NCBI GenBank assembly: GCA_910579215.1
Contig: CAJTTN010000003.1
Coordinates: 62,001 to 126,000 of the forward strand
DNA from: an uncultured Anaeroplasmataceae bacterium
Lineage (GTDB): Bacteria; Bacillota_I; Bacilli_A; Acholeplasmatales; Anaeroplasmataceae
DNA length: 64,000 bases
Direction of reading: 5' to 3'
Positions 44,146 through 53,322 of the stretch are shown in pieces. The translations under genes were made by a program, and so were the position numbers. The notes under the pieces were generated by a model. It was not told the DNA's origin and ran no database searches. It saw only the letters and a list, made by a program, of their open reading frames with translations. Each line of letters opens with the position of its first letter. Positions within the stretch are counted from its first letter, which is position 1.

Positions 44146-44192
44146 CTAAATAAAAAAGGATATCCTTTTTTATTTTTAAATTCAAGGACATC
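44146..44192 (-). terminator. Terminator of rpoBC
   Basis: AAAAAAGGAT/ATCCTTTTTT palindrome (about 44151-44170) plus a competing upstream arm AAAAGGATGTCC. A T-rich run follows on the minus strand, just after the rpoC stop. Confidence 0.75.
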
Positions 44193-44202
44193 CTTTTAAA
44201 AG

Positions 44203-47200
44203 TTATTCTATTTCTTCTACCTCATCTAAAGAAGCATCTAATTCATCAAGATATTCGTCTGTAACAAACTCGTCATCTAAGTCCTCTTCATCCTCTAAAG
44301 ACTTATCTTGTTCAATTTGTTCATTAATTTCTTGATAGATATTCTCATCCTCTGGACGATGTTCACATTCAAATTCATCCTCAAATAAGACACCTGTTCC
44401 AGCAGGAATAAGTCCACCAATAATAACATTTTCCTTTAAACCAACCAAATAGTCCGTCTTAGACTGAATAGCAGCTTGGGTTAAAATTCTAGTGGTTTCT
44501 TGGAAAGAACATGCTGATAGGAAGGACTGACAAGCAAGAGCCGCCTTAGTAATACCTAGCAATAATGGTTTTGCTGTTGGAAGAGTACCACCTTCAGCAA
44601 AGACTTTAGCACAAGCATCTCTATATTCATTAATAGAAACATCTCTTCCTGGCAATAATTCTGTGTCTCCCTCTTGAACCACGATAAGCTTACGCATCAT
44701 TTGACGAACGATAATTTCGATGTGCTTATCTGATATTTCAACAGATTGAGAACGATAAACCTTTTGAACCTCTTCAACTATATATTTTTGAACAGCCTCA
44801 GCATCCTTGATACGTAGCAATTCCTTAGGATGAATAGAACCCTTCATAAGCTTTTCTCCACGATGAATTTCACTGCCAACACTAACCAATAGCTCAGATG
44901 TAGCATCAACGGTATAGTTCTTTTCCTCCGTATCATTCATAATAGTAATAGCTAAACCATTCTTCGTTTTCTGAATATCATCAACAACACCATCAATTTC
45001 AGAAATAGTTGCTTTACCTTTAGGCTTACGAGCTTCAAATAATTCCTGTACACGTGGAAGACCCTGTGTAATATCGGCTGCAGAAGCAACACCACCTGTA
45101 TGGAAGGTACGCATGGTTAACTGTGTACCAGGCTCACCAATAGATTGTGCAGCAACTGTACCAACAGCTTCTCCAACCTCTACAACCTTATTCGTTGCAA
45201 GGTTACGTCCATAACACATCATACATACACCTGTTTTTGCATCACAGGTTAAGTTTGTTCTAATCGCAACAGACTTAATTCCAGCATTAGAAATAATAGA
45301 GGCCATTTCCTCTGTAAATAATTCATTTCTTTTACAGATCAATTCTCCTGTTTCTGGATGAACTAAATCCTTTGCAGCAAAGCGTCCAATAACACGATCA
45401 GCAACAGTAACTACAACCTTGCCACCCTCATCTATGATATCTTCAACATACATTCCCTTTTCTGTTCCACAGTCTATAGTAGAAATGATTACATCCTGAG
45501 ATACGTCTACTAAACGACGAGTTAAATAACCAGATTCTGCTGTCTTTAAGGCCGTATCTGTTGAACCCTTTCTTGAACCATGAGTGGAAATAAAGAATTC
45601 GGATACTGTTAATCCTTCGCGGAAGTTTGCTTTTACTGGAACCTCAATCGTTTCTCCAGCAGTGTTAGCCATCAATCCACGCATACCTGCAAGCTGAGCA
45701 AAGTTAGAAGCATTACCACGTGAACCAGAATCAGACATCATAAAGATATGATTATCCTTTTGCTTAGCTAGCTCTGCCCATAATCCATCTTGAATCTCAT
45801 TACGAGCATCGCTCCATTCTTTTTCAACTAGCTTTTTACGCTCCTTATTCGTTAACTGACCTAAATTGTACATTAAGGTAATCTCATCAATCTTTTTATC
45901 AGCTTCAGAAATACGAACCTGCTTACCTTGGTAATCCAATACGTCAGCAGCAGAAATGGTTAATCCTGCAATAGTAGAATATTTAAATCCTAAATCTTTG
46001 ATACGATCAAGCATTCTAGAGGTTTCTGTAATTTGGAATCTTTTAAATACTTCTGCAATTATTCTTGCAATATTTTTCTTTTTAAATGGTTGTACCTCTT
46101 CACGAGCTAATAAAGCTTCATACGTATTTTCAGGATTAGAAAAATCCAAGAAATATTTATTAGGTGTAGCTATACAAAGATTCTCTTCAGTTGGTTCATT
46201 TAAGTATGGGAATTCATCTGGTAAGATGCTATTAAAAATCATTTTACCTAAGGTAGTAAATAAATACTTACCCTGTCCCTTATTATTTGCAAATTTCTCT
46301 GCAGATAAATAAGAAGGATCTACAAAAATACGAGTATGTAGTGTAATATTATCATTCTTATACGCCATGTAAGCTTCATCAAAATCCTTGTAGAAATGTC
46401 CCTCATTAGGTCTACCCTTTCTTTCAAGAGTCAAATAATAGTTTCCTAATATCATATCCTGAGAAGGGGTAACAACCGGTTTACCATCCTTTGGATTTAA
46501 AATGTTATTTGATGCAAGCATCAATAAGCGCGCCTCAGCCTGAGCCTCTAAAGAAAGAGGTACATGGACTGCCATCTGGTCTCCATCGAAGTCTGCATTA
46601 AATGGGGTACATACTAATGGGTGAAGACGAATTGCCTTTCCTTCAATCAATACAGGCTCAAATGCTTGAATACCTAAACGGTGAAGTGTAGGAGCACGGT
46701 TTAATAATACAGGATGCTCACGAATAACCTCTTCTAGAATTGACCATACACTATCATCCTGATTATCACATGCCTTAGAAGCAACTGCAATACTATTCCC
46801 AGCCTTGATTAATTCTCTTAAAACAAATGGCTTAAATAGAGTTAATGCCATCTCCTTAGGAATACCACATTGATACATTTTTAAAGATGGTCCAACAACA
46901 ATAACAGAACGTCCAGAATAATCAACACGCTTTCCAAGTAGATTCTGACGGAAACGTCCCTGCTTACCGCGAAGCATATCTGACAAGCTCTTTAAGTGAT
47001 GATTCTTTTCAACAACAGCTTTTTTACCACGCTTTGAATTATCAATCAAAGCATCTACTGCTTCCTGAAGCATACGCTTTTCATTCTTAGTAATTAGGTG
47101 AGGAGCATTTTGCTCAAATTGTTTCTTTAAACGATTATTACGATTTAATATACGACGATATAAATCATTTAAATCTGTAGTTGCAAAACGACCACCCTCT

Positions 47201-47928
47201 AGCTGAACCATAGGACGTAAATCAGGTGGTATTACAGGTAATACCTCTAATATCATCCATTCAGGCTTATTATCTGATTGTAAGAAGGATTCAATAATCT
47301 CTAAACGCTTAATTACACGATCGCGACGTTGTTTTGATGAGCTTTTAAGCTTTCTTCTTAAAATTTTTTCTTCCTTCTCTAAATCTATTTCTTTTAATAG
47401 TGTTTTAACAGCCTCAGCACCAGTTAAGGCTTTAAACTTTGAAGGATATTGTTCACTTTTAACAGAATATTCACTTTCCGTTAAAATTTGTTTTTTTACT
47501 AATCCTGTATCCTTATCTGCTGAGATAACAATATAGGAAGCCAAATAAACAATCTCTTCTAAATCCTTTGTTTTAATATCTAAAAGTGTAGCTAGTGGAG
47601 AGGAGCTATTTCTTAGGAACCATGTATGAACTACAGGGCTTGCTAAAGTAATATGACCAAGTCTTTCTCTACGAACCTTAGCCTCTGTTATTTCAACACC
47701 ACATTTGTCACAAATTTTTCCTTTGTCTGTATTTCTCTTGGATTTACCACACGCACACTGATAATCCTTTTGGGGACCAAAAATCTTCTCACAGAATAGT
47801 CCATCTGGTTCTGGCTTTAAAGTACGATAATTAATGGTTTCGTGCTTTAAAACTTCACCATGAGACCATGATAAAATTTCTTCTGGAGAGGCTAAACCAA
47901 TTTTAATATATTTATATTGTGTACTCAT
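44203..47928 (-). CDS. rpoC: DNA-directed RNA polymerase beta' subunit
   Basis: 1241 residues. The N-terminal zinc site uses CAC near 58-60 and CDKC near 73-76. The catalytic magnesium loop NADFDGDQMAVH has its three Asp at 446, 448 and 450. The trigger-loop region has GEPGTQLTMRTFHTGG near 935. There is no large lineage-specific insertion. The C-terminus is a long acidic tail (about the last 45 residues, rich in Glu and Asp). The ATG follows GGAGGG, 14 bases after rpoB. Confidence 0.99.
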   Translation of the reverse strand: MSTQYKYIKIGLASPEEILSWSHGEVLKHETINYRTLKPEPDGLFCEKIFGPQKDYQCACGKSKRNTDKGKICDKCGVEITEAKVRRERLGHITLASPVVHTWFLRNSSSPLATLLDIKTKDLEEIVYLASYIVISADKDTGLVKKQILTESEYSVKSEQYPSKFKALTGAEAVKTLLKEIDLEKEEKILRRKLKSSSKQRRDRVIKRLEIIESFLQSDNKPEWMILEVLPVIPPDLRPMVQLEGGRFATTDLNDLYRRILNRNNRLKKQFEQNAPHLITKNEKRMLQEAVDALIDNSKRGKKAVVEKNHHLKSLSDMLRGKQGRFRQNLLGKRVDYSGRSVIVVGPSLKMYQCGIPKEMALTLFKPFVLRELIKAGNSIAVASKACDNQDDSVWSILEEVIREHPVLLNRAPTLHRLGIQAFEPVLIEGKAIRLHPLVCTPFNADFDGDQMAVHVPLSLEAQAEARLLMLASNNILNPKDGKPVVTPSQDMILGNYYLTLERKGRPNEGHFYKDFDEAYMAYKNDNITLHTRIFVDPSYLSAEKFANNKGQGKYLFTTLGKMIFNSILPDEFPYLNEPTEENLCIATPNKYFLDFSNPENTYEALLAREEVQPFKKKNIARIIAEVFKRFQITETSRMLDRIKDLGFKYSTIAGLTISAADVLDYQGKQVRISEADKKIDEITLMYNLGQLTNKERKKLVEKEWSDARNEIQDGLWAELAKQKDNHIFMMSDSGSRGNASNFAQLAGMRGLMANTAGETIEVPVKANFREGLTVSEFFISTHGSRKGSTDTALKTAESGYLTRRLVDVSQDVIISTIDCGTEKGMYVEDIIDEGGKVVVTVADRVIGRFAAKDLVHPETGELICKRNELFTEEMASIISNAGIKSVAIRTNLTCDAKTGVCMMCYGRNLATNKVVEVGEAVGTVAAQSIGEPGTQLTMRTFHTGGVASAADITQGLPRVQELFEARKPKGKATISEIDGVVDDIQKTKNGLAITIMNDTEEKNYTVDATSELLVSVGSEIHRGEKLMKGSIHPKELLRIKDAEAVQKYIVEEVQKVYRSQSVEISDKHIEIIVRQMMRKLIVVQEGDTELLPGRDVSINEYRDACAKVFAEGGTLPTAKPLLLGITKAALACQSFLSACSFQETTRILTQAAIQSKTDYLVGLKENVIIGGLIPAGTGVLFEDEFECEHRPEDENIYQEINEQIEQDKSLEDEEDLDDEFVTDEYLDELDASLDEVEEIE

Positions 47929-47941
47929 TGTTTTCCCTCCA

Positions 47942-50900
47942 TTAACGAACTGTCTCTCTTATTTTCAAATCAACAATTGAACGATTTACTTCATTTTCAT
48001 CCTTTTCATTCATCAATTCAACATGAATACCTAATGCCTGTAATTCACGTGTTAATACTCTGAAGGATTCAGGAATAGAAGATTCAGGAATAGGTTTACC
48101 ATCCACAATAGCGTCAAATACACGGTCTCTACCAACTAAGTCATCTGATTTAACTGTCAACATTTCGCGCAATGTATTTGCAGCACCATAAGCCTCAAGT
48201 GCCCAAACCTCCATCTCTCCAAAACGTTGTCCACCATTTTGAGCTTTACCACCCATAGGCTGCTGTGTTACTAGCGTATATGGTCCAACATTTCTTGCAT
48301 GTAGCTTGTCATCAACCATGTGGCTAAGCTTAACGAAGTACATTATACCTACAGTTATCTTATTTTCAAATGCTTCACCAGTTCTACCATCATAAAGTGT
48401 TTCTTTTCCATCAGGAGCCATACCTGCTTCTGCCATAATTGCTTCAATATCCTCAATTGTAGCACCATCAAATACTGGTGTTGCAACCTGAATACCAAGC
48501 TTCTTAGCAGCAATTCCTAAATGTAATTCCAATACCTGTCCTATATTCATACGAGATGGAACGCCCTGAGGATTTAGCATAATATCAATTGGATGACCAT
48601 CAGCAGTAAAAGGCATATCCTCTAAAGGTAAAATATTAGAGATAACACCCTTGTTACCATGACGTCCAGCCATCTTATCTCCAACCTGTATCTTACGCTT
48701 TTGAACAATATAAATACGAACCACTTCATTTACACCTGGAGCTAAATCATCTCCCTTTGCCTTAGAGAAATGTTGAATAGATTGAACAACACCTCCACCA
48801 CCATGTGGAACACGTAAGGAGGTATCACGTACATCTCTACTCTTCTCACCAAAGATAGCTAAAAGTAGTCTTTCCTCTGGAGTTGGATCAGTAACACCCT
48901 TTGGTGTGATTTTACCAACTAGGATATCTCCTTCCTTAACCTCTGTACCAGGAATAACGATACCACGCTCATCAAGATTCTTCTTAGTCTCTTCCTTCAC
49001 ATTAGGGATTTCATAGGTAAACTCTTCCTTACCTAGCTTTGTATCACGACATTCAACAGAAAATTCATCAATATGAATTGAGGTATATACATCATCATAA
49101 ACCATCTTTTCGCTCATTATGACGGCATCCTCAAAGTTATAGCCCTCCCATGTCATGAAGGCAATGCGAACATTACGTCCTAAGGCAAGCTCTCCATTCT
49201 TCATGGACTGACCATCAGCAATTATATCTCCACGATCTACTCTTTCTCCTGGAACAACAATAGGACGCTGCATTATTGCAGTAGCTGAATTGGAACGTAG
49301 GAATTGATATAAATCATAGCGATGTAATTCACCACTATCTTCCTTTACAATAATCTTTTTTGCATCAACATATTGCACAACACCAGGCATAGTAGCTATT
49401 AAAGCAGACCCTGAATCTTTTGCAGCCTTATATTCCATACCAGTACCAACAATAGGACTTTCAGGATTAATAATTGGAACTGCCTGACGTTGCATGTTTG
49501 CACCCATTAGGGCACGAGTTGCATCATCATGCTCCAGGAATGGAACGCAAGCAGCAGCTACAGAAACTATCTGCTTAGGAGATACGTCCATATAGTCCAC
49601 TTCCTCTGGATTTACCATTTCGGTTTCTCCGTTACGACGTCCAATTACCTTTTCATCAATAATATGTCCTTCCGCATCTAGTTTTGTAGAAGCAGAGGCA
49701 ATTACAAGCCCCTCTTCCTTATCTGCAGAAAGATATACCTTTTCATTAGAAACATATTTTCTTCCCTCTTTATCCTCTTTCACAAGAAAATAAGGAGTTT
49801 CAATAAAGCCATATTCATTAACCTTTGCATAGGTAGCTAAAGATGTAATCAAACCAATAGATGGTCCTTCTGGTGTTTCAATAGGGCACATACGTCCATA
49901 GTGTGAATTATGAACGTCACGTACTTCTACACCAGCTCGATCACGAGCAATACCACCAGTACCTAATGCTGAAATACGACGCTTTTGTGTAATCTCTGCA
50001 AGAGGATTAATTTGATCCATGAACTGAGATAATTGGCTTGAGCCAAAGAACTCTTTCAAGGATGAGGTTAAAGGCTTAATGTTAATAAGGTTTTGAGGGG
50101 TTGCCTCATGAACCTCAACAGTTGACATACGATCTAGAATATTCTTCTCTAGCTTCGCAAATCCAATTCTAAATTGATTCTTAAGCAATTCTCCAATTAA
50201 TCTCAAACGACGATTTCCTAAGTGATCAATATCATCTAAGGTACCAACATTTTGATATAAATTCAAATAATAGCTTGCAGAAGCAAGTATATCAGACATT
50301 GTAATATGTAAAGAGGTTTCTCTTTGATCATTACCAATAATTTTAACAACATTAGACTCATCATGACGAACCACTGTAACAGTTAATATTTCATTCATAG
50401 GATCATCACAAAGTGTATTATTTAAATCAATCTTTTCACGGAATGCTGCTCTTGCAAGCTTTAAGCGTTCTAAAACCTCTCCCTGAACAACATCTCCATA
50501 GCTAGCAATTTTAGTTCCCTTAACAAACAAAACCTCTCCTGTAGCTTCATCAAGAATATCTTCCTTTGCAATAACATCCTGAGCAAGCTCCAACCCCTTT
50601 GCTCGTTGTAAAACATCTAGCTTAACATTATACTTAAAGCGTCCAACCTTTTGTAAATCATAGCGACGATCATCAAATAAGCGTTGTACAATTAAGCTAC
50701 GTGCTCCATCAACTGGTACCTTTTCACCTTGGCGAAGTTTAGAATAAACCTCAATGGCAGCTTCTTCTGCATTTGTAGTTGTATCTCTTTCAAAGGTTGC
50801 TTGTAGATTATCACTATCACCAAATAAATTTATAATTTGCTCATTTGTAGATAAACCATAGGAACGAAATACAGTGGTCAAAGGGATTTTCTTAGAACGA

Positions 50901-51457
50901 TCTAATTTACCATACCAAACATTTTTAGATCCCATTTCGTATTCTATCCATGCACCACGTGTTGGAATGACTGTACCTGTATATTTTGTATCTCCAGTTT
51001 TTTTATCAATTTCCTTAGCATAATATACACCAGAGGAACGAACAATCTGAGATATAATTACACGCTCAGCACCATTAATTATAAAGGTACCAACTGGTGT
51101 CATATAAGGGATATCCCCCATAAATAATTCCTGTTCTAAAACCTCACCAGTTTGTGCATTTTCCAAACGCACATTCACCTTCAAAGGACGAGCAAAGTTA
51201 ACATCTCTCAATTTACAATCCACAATAGAAAATTTAGGATTTTCAAAATGATGTTCACCAAAGGATAGCTTTAAATCGCCATTAAATGAAGTTATAGGAG
51301 AAATATCCTTAAATAATTCCTCTAATCCTGCATTCACAAACCAGTCGAAGGATTTTGTTTGAATCTCAATGAGATCTGGCAATTCTACCTCTGTACGAAT
51401 TTTTGAATAATTACGACGTACAGATTTTTTACCATAGTTTACATTCTTGTAATTCAT
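47942..51457 (-). CDS. rpoB: DNA-directed RNA polymerase beta subunit
   Basis: 1171 residues, normal for Firmicutes. The rifampicin-region segment is seen (FGSSQLSQFMDQINPLAEITQKRR, where the sensitive-type residues are kept), as are GRNVRIAFMTWEGYNFEDA, KMAGRHGNKGVIS and GGQRFGEMEVWALEAYGA near the C-terminus. It starts with its own strong promoter about 190 bases upstream. rplL or other rpl genes do not precede it. Confidence 0.99.
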   Translation of the reverse strand: MNYKNVNYGKKSVRRNYSKIRTEVELPDLIEIQTKSFDWFVNAGLEELFKDISPITSFNGDLKLSFGEHHFENPKFSIVDCKLRDVNFARPLKVNVRLENAQTGEVLEQELFMGDIPYMTPVGTFIINGAERVIISQIVRSSGVYYAKEIDKKTGDTKYTGTVIPTRGAWIEYEMGSKNVWYGKLDRSKKIPLTTVFRSYGLSTNEQIINLFGDSDNLQATFERDTTTNAEEAAIEVYSKLRQGEKVPVDGARSLIVQRLFDDRRYDLQKVGRFKYNVKLDVLQRAKGLELAQDVIAKEDILDEATGEVLFVKGTKIASYGDVVQGEVLERLKLARAAFREKIDLNNTLCDDPMNEILTVTVVRHDESNVVKIIGNDQRETSLHITMSDILASASYYLNLYQNVGTLDDIDHLGNRRLRLIGELLKNQFRIGFAKLEKNILDRMSTVEVHEATPQNLINIKPLTSSLKEFFGSSQLSQFMDQINPLAEITQKRRISALGTGGIARDRAGVEVRDVHNSHYGRMCPIETPEGPSIGLITSLATYAKVNEYGFIETPYFLVKEDKEGRKYVSNEKVYLSADKEEGLVIASASTKLDAEGHIIDEKVIGRRNGETEMVNPEEVDYMDVSPKQIVSVAAACVPFLEHDDATRALMGANMQRQAVPIINPESPIVGTGMEYKAAKDSGSALIATMPGVVQYVDAKKIIVKEDSGELHRYDLYQFLRSNSATAIMQRPIVVPGERVDRGDIIADGQSMKNGELALGRNVRIAFMTWEGYNFEDAVIMSEKMVYDDVYTSIHIDEFSVECRDTKLGKEEFTYEIPNVKEETKKNLDERGIVIPGTEVKEGDILVGKITPKGVTDPTPEERLLLAIFGEKSRDVRDTSLRVPHGGGGVVQSIQHFSKAKGDDLAPGVNEVVRIYIVQKRKIQVGDKMAGRHGNKGVISNILPLEDMPFTADGHPIDIMLNPQGVPSRMNIGQVLELHLGIAAKKLGIQVATPVFDGATIEDIEAIMAEAGMAPDGKETLYDGRTGEAFENKITVGIMYFVKLSHMVDDKLHARNVGPYTLVTQQPMGGKAQNGGQRFGEMEVWALEAYGAANTLREMLTVKSDDLVGRDRVFDAIVDGKPIPESSIPESFRVLTRELQALGIHVELMNEKDENEVNRSIVDLKIRETVR

Positions 51458-51653
51458 AAAATACCTTTCATATTTCCTTTCTAAGTATTGAGACTACCAT
51501 AAGGCTTCGTATAACGCAATCCGGCTGTCTCTAAACCTTCCTTTGATCCCCACGAAAAATGTATATAAATCGCAAAAAGCGATGAAATTTCAGATAAAAT
51601 CTATGATTTTAATAAGCAAAAAGTGCTATAAAAGCAACAAATCGCATTTTAAT
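51458..51653 (-). other. rpoB 5' leader
   Basis: About 190 bases between the promoter and the rpoB start. It includes a small hairpin ATCGC-TTTTT-GCGAT near 51578-51592 and a GC-richer stretch at about 51500-51560 that is unlike the surrounding AT-rich spacer. No convincing coding frame or known riboswitch is recognised. Confidence 0.4.
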
Positions 51654-51682
51654 ATTATATATTAACTTTGTCTTTAAGTCAA
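51654..51682 (-). promoter_or_regulatory. Promoter of rpoBC
   Basis: TTGACT (51677-51682) and TATAAT (51654-51659) with a 17-base spacer on the minus strand. Confidence 0.85.
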
Positions 51683-51770
51683 TAAAATTTTAATTTTTTT
51701 CTTGTAGAATTGTGCAAGGAGTTAAAAAATTTTAAACAAAAGTGCACAAATATTAGATACAGAAGCTTAC

Positions 51771-51806
51771 AAAAAAGAGATGCGTATAATGCTATACACA
51801 TCTCTT
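51771..51806 (-). terminator. Terminator after the metallo-beta-lactamase lipoprotein gene
   Basis: 14-pair stem AAGAGATGTGTATA/TATACGCATCTCTT followed by six T on the minus strand. Confidence 0.9.
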
Positions 51807-51821
51807 AAATTTACAGCTTAC

Positions 51822-53312
51822 TTAAGCTGTATAATTAGGAAAATATTCCTCTTTTGCCCAAGTCGGCAAATACTGAATATAGTTTCTAAATTCAAACACC
51901 TTAGTCTCATGAAGCTTTTTATTTTCTTCTCCTAACACCTTGTTTTCATAGTCATTTAAGGTATCGCTCCAAACACCTACATTATTTGTAAGAGTTAAAT
52001 CATAATAGCCTTTCATAGTAGGAGAACCACTAAAGGTAACACTATCCTCTCCATATGAAGTAAACTTCATTGTGCCATTTACAGCATTCCAATACACATT
52101 TAAGCTACTAGAAATATTTGGCGCCTTATAAATACGTTCTATTGCTGCCGCTGCAGGATGGCCAGATGCGGCATTCAAATTATAATCCTTACCTTTTTGA
52201 GGTCCACTTGGTGGTACGCCATATCGATCTGCACGAGCTGCTGAAATAGCTACAGCCTTTGGATTTAAGGTATTTAAAAGCTCCTGTGAATTAGAACCAT
52301 GTGAGCCATGATGAGATGCCTTATATAAGGTAACCTCTGGAAGATTTTCATTTCTCATTAATGATTTTTCACTTTCACTCGTCAAATCTCCTCCTGAGAA
52401 GAATTTGAAATCTTTATAAGTGAACAAAACGGTTAAAGAAGAAGGATTGGAGGCAGAAGTTTTATCAGGTGTAATATAATTTCCTGTATTTAAAATATCT
52501 ACATAAAATTCATTTGTTAAATAATAGCGATTGGATGCTCCATTTAAATGGTTCGCACAATCATAGGCAGAATGATATTGTGTTCCTAAAGGAATATATT
52601 TCTTCCTTGTGGCAAGAACATTTCCACCACCAGCACCACCATAATCAACCATTAAAGAAATATTATCAATGCCTGTTAAAGCTTTAGCAATGCCATCAAT
52701 ATGATCCCCATCACTATGAGATACCATAAATGCATCTAATCTCCTGTCTGCAACCTTTTCCATTAACAATTGATTCACAAATGTCCCATCATATTCATAG
52801 CCAGCATCAATTAATATCTCTACATTTCCTTTTTTAATAAAAATGGAGTCTGCATAAATATGCTGCATTTCTATGAAGTAAACTTCTATCGGTTCATCTT
52901 CTCCTTCATTCCCAAGAAAAATAGGGTCTTCAGGAGTTAATCCACTTCCAACACCAAGTTGTTCTACCTTTCTTTTAGAAACAATATAGATACTATCAGA
53001 AATGTATGGGTATTTTACTGAAGTAGCAGTAATAACAGAAGTTCCAGCCTTCTTTACATCTACACTTCCTGATGAGGAAATTGTAACCAATTCAGGATTA
53101 GAGGATTCCCAAAGAATTTCTACGGAAGCCTCTGGAGTAGCAACTACATCTAATGTAAAGGTATCTCCAACCAATACATTTAATTCATCAATCGTTTGTC
53201 CCTCTTTTACTATATCTATTGCCGTTAAAGCAACTTCTTCCTTTTTATTGCAAGCAACGAAGCTAAATAAAGCTAAGAAAGAAATTAGAACACATACTAC
53301 TTTTCTTTTCAT
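51822..53312 (-). CDS. Secreted lipoprotein with Big_2 domain and ComEC-like metallo-beta-lactamase domain
   Basis: 496 residues. A lipoprotein signal peptide ends SFVAC (Cys21). Residues 30-112 form a bacterial Ig-like domain (VLVGDTFTLDVVATP, SSSGSVDVKKAGTSVITATS). From about 140 comes a metallo-beta-lactamase fold with metal motif SHSDGDHIDG (His199, Asp203, His204), then FFSGGDLTSES and ASHHGSHGS, the pattern of the extracellular ComEC hydrolase domain. The first motif is HSDGDH, lacking the middle histidine of HxHxDH. It may cleave extracellular nucleic acid or nucleotides; this is inference. It is coupled (10-base gap) to the OB/Ig lipoprotein gene upstream. Confidence 0.88.
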   Translation of the reverse strand: MKRKVVCVLISFLALFSFVACNKKEEVALTAIDIVKEGQTIDELNVLVGDTFTLDVVATPEASVEILWESSNPELVTISSSGSVDVKKAGTSVITATSVKYPYISDSIYIVSKRKVEQLGVGSGLTPEDPIFLGNEGEDEPIEVYFIEMQHIYADSIFIKKGNVEILIDAGYEYDGTFVNQLLMEKVADRRLDAFMVSHSDGDHIDGIAKALTGIDNISLMVDYGGAGGGNVLATRKKYIPLGTQYHSAYDCANHLNGASNRYYLTNEFYVDILNTGNYITPDKTSASNPSSLTVLFTYKDFKFFSGGDLTSESEKSLMRNENLPEVTLYKASHHGSHGSNSQELLNTLNPKAVAISAARADRYGVPPSGPQKGKDYNLNAASGHPAAAAIERIYKAPNISSSLNVYWNAVNGTMKFTSYGEDSVTFSGSPTMKGYYDLTLTNNVGVWSDTLNDYENKVLGEENKKLHETKVFEFRNYIQYLPTWAKEEYFPNYTA

Positions 53313-53322
53313 TTTTATTTAC

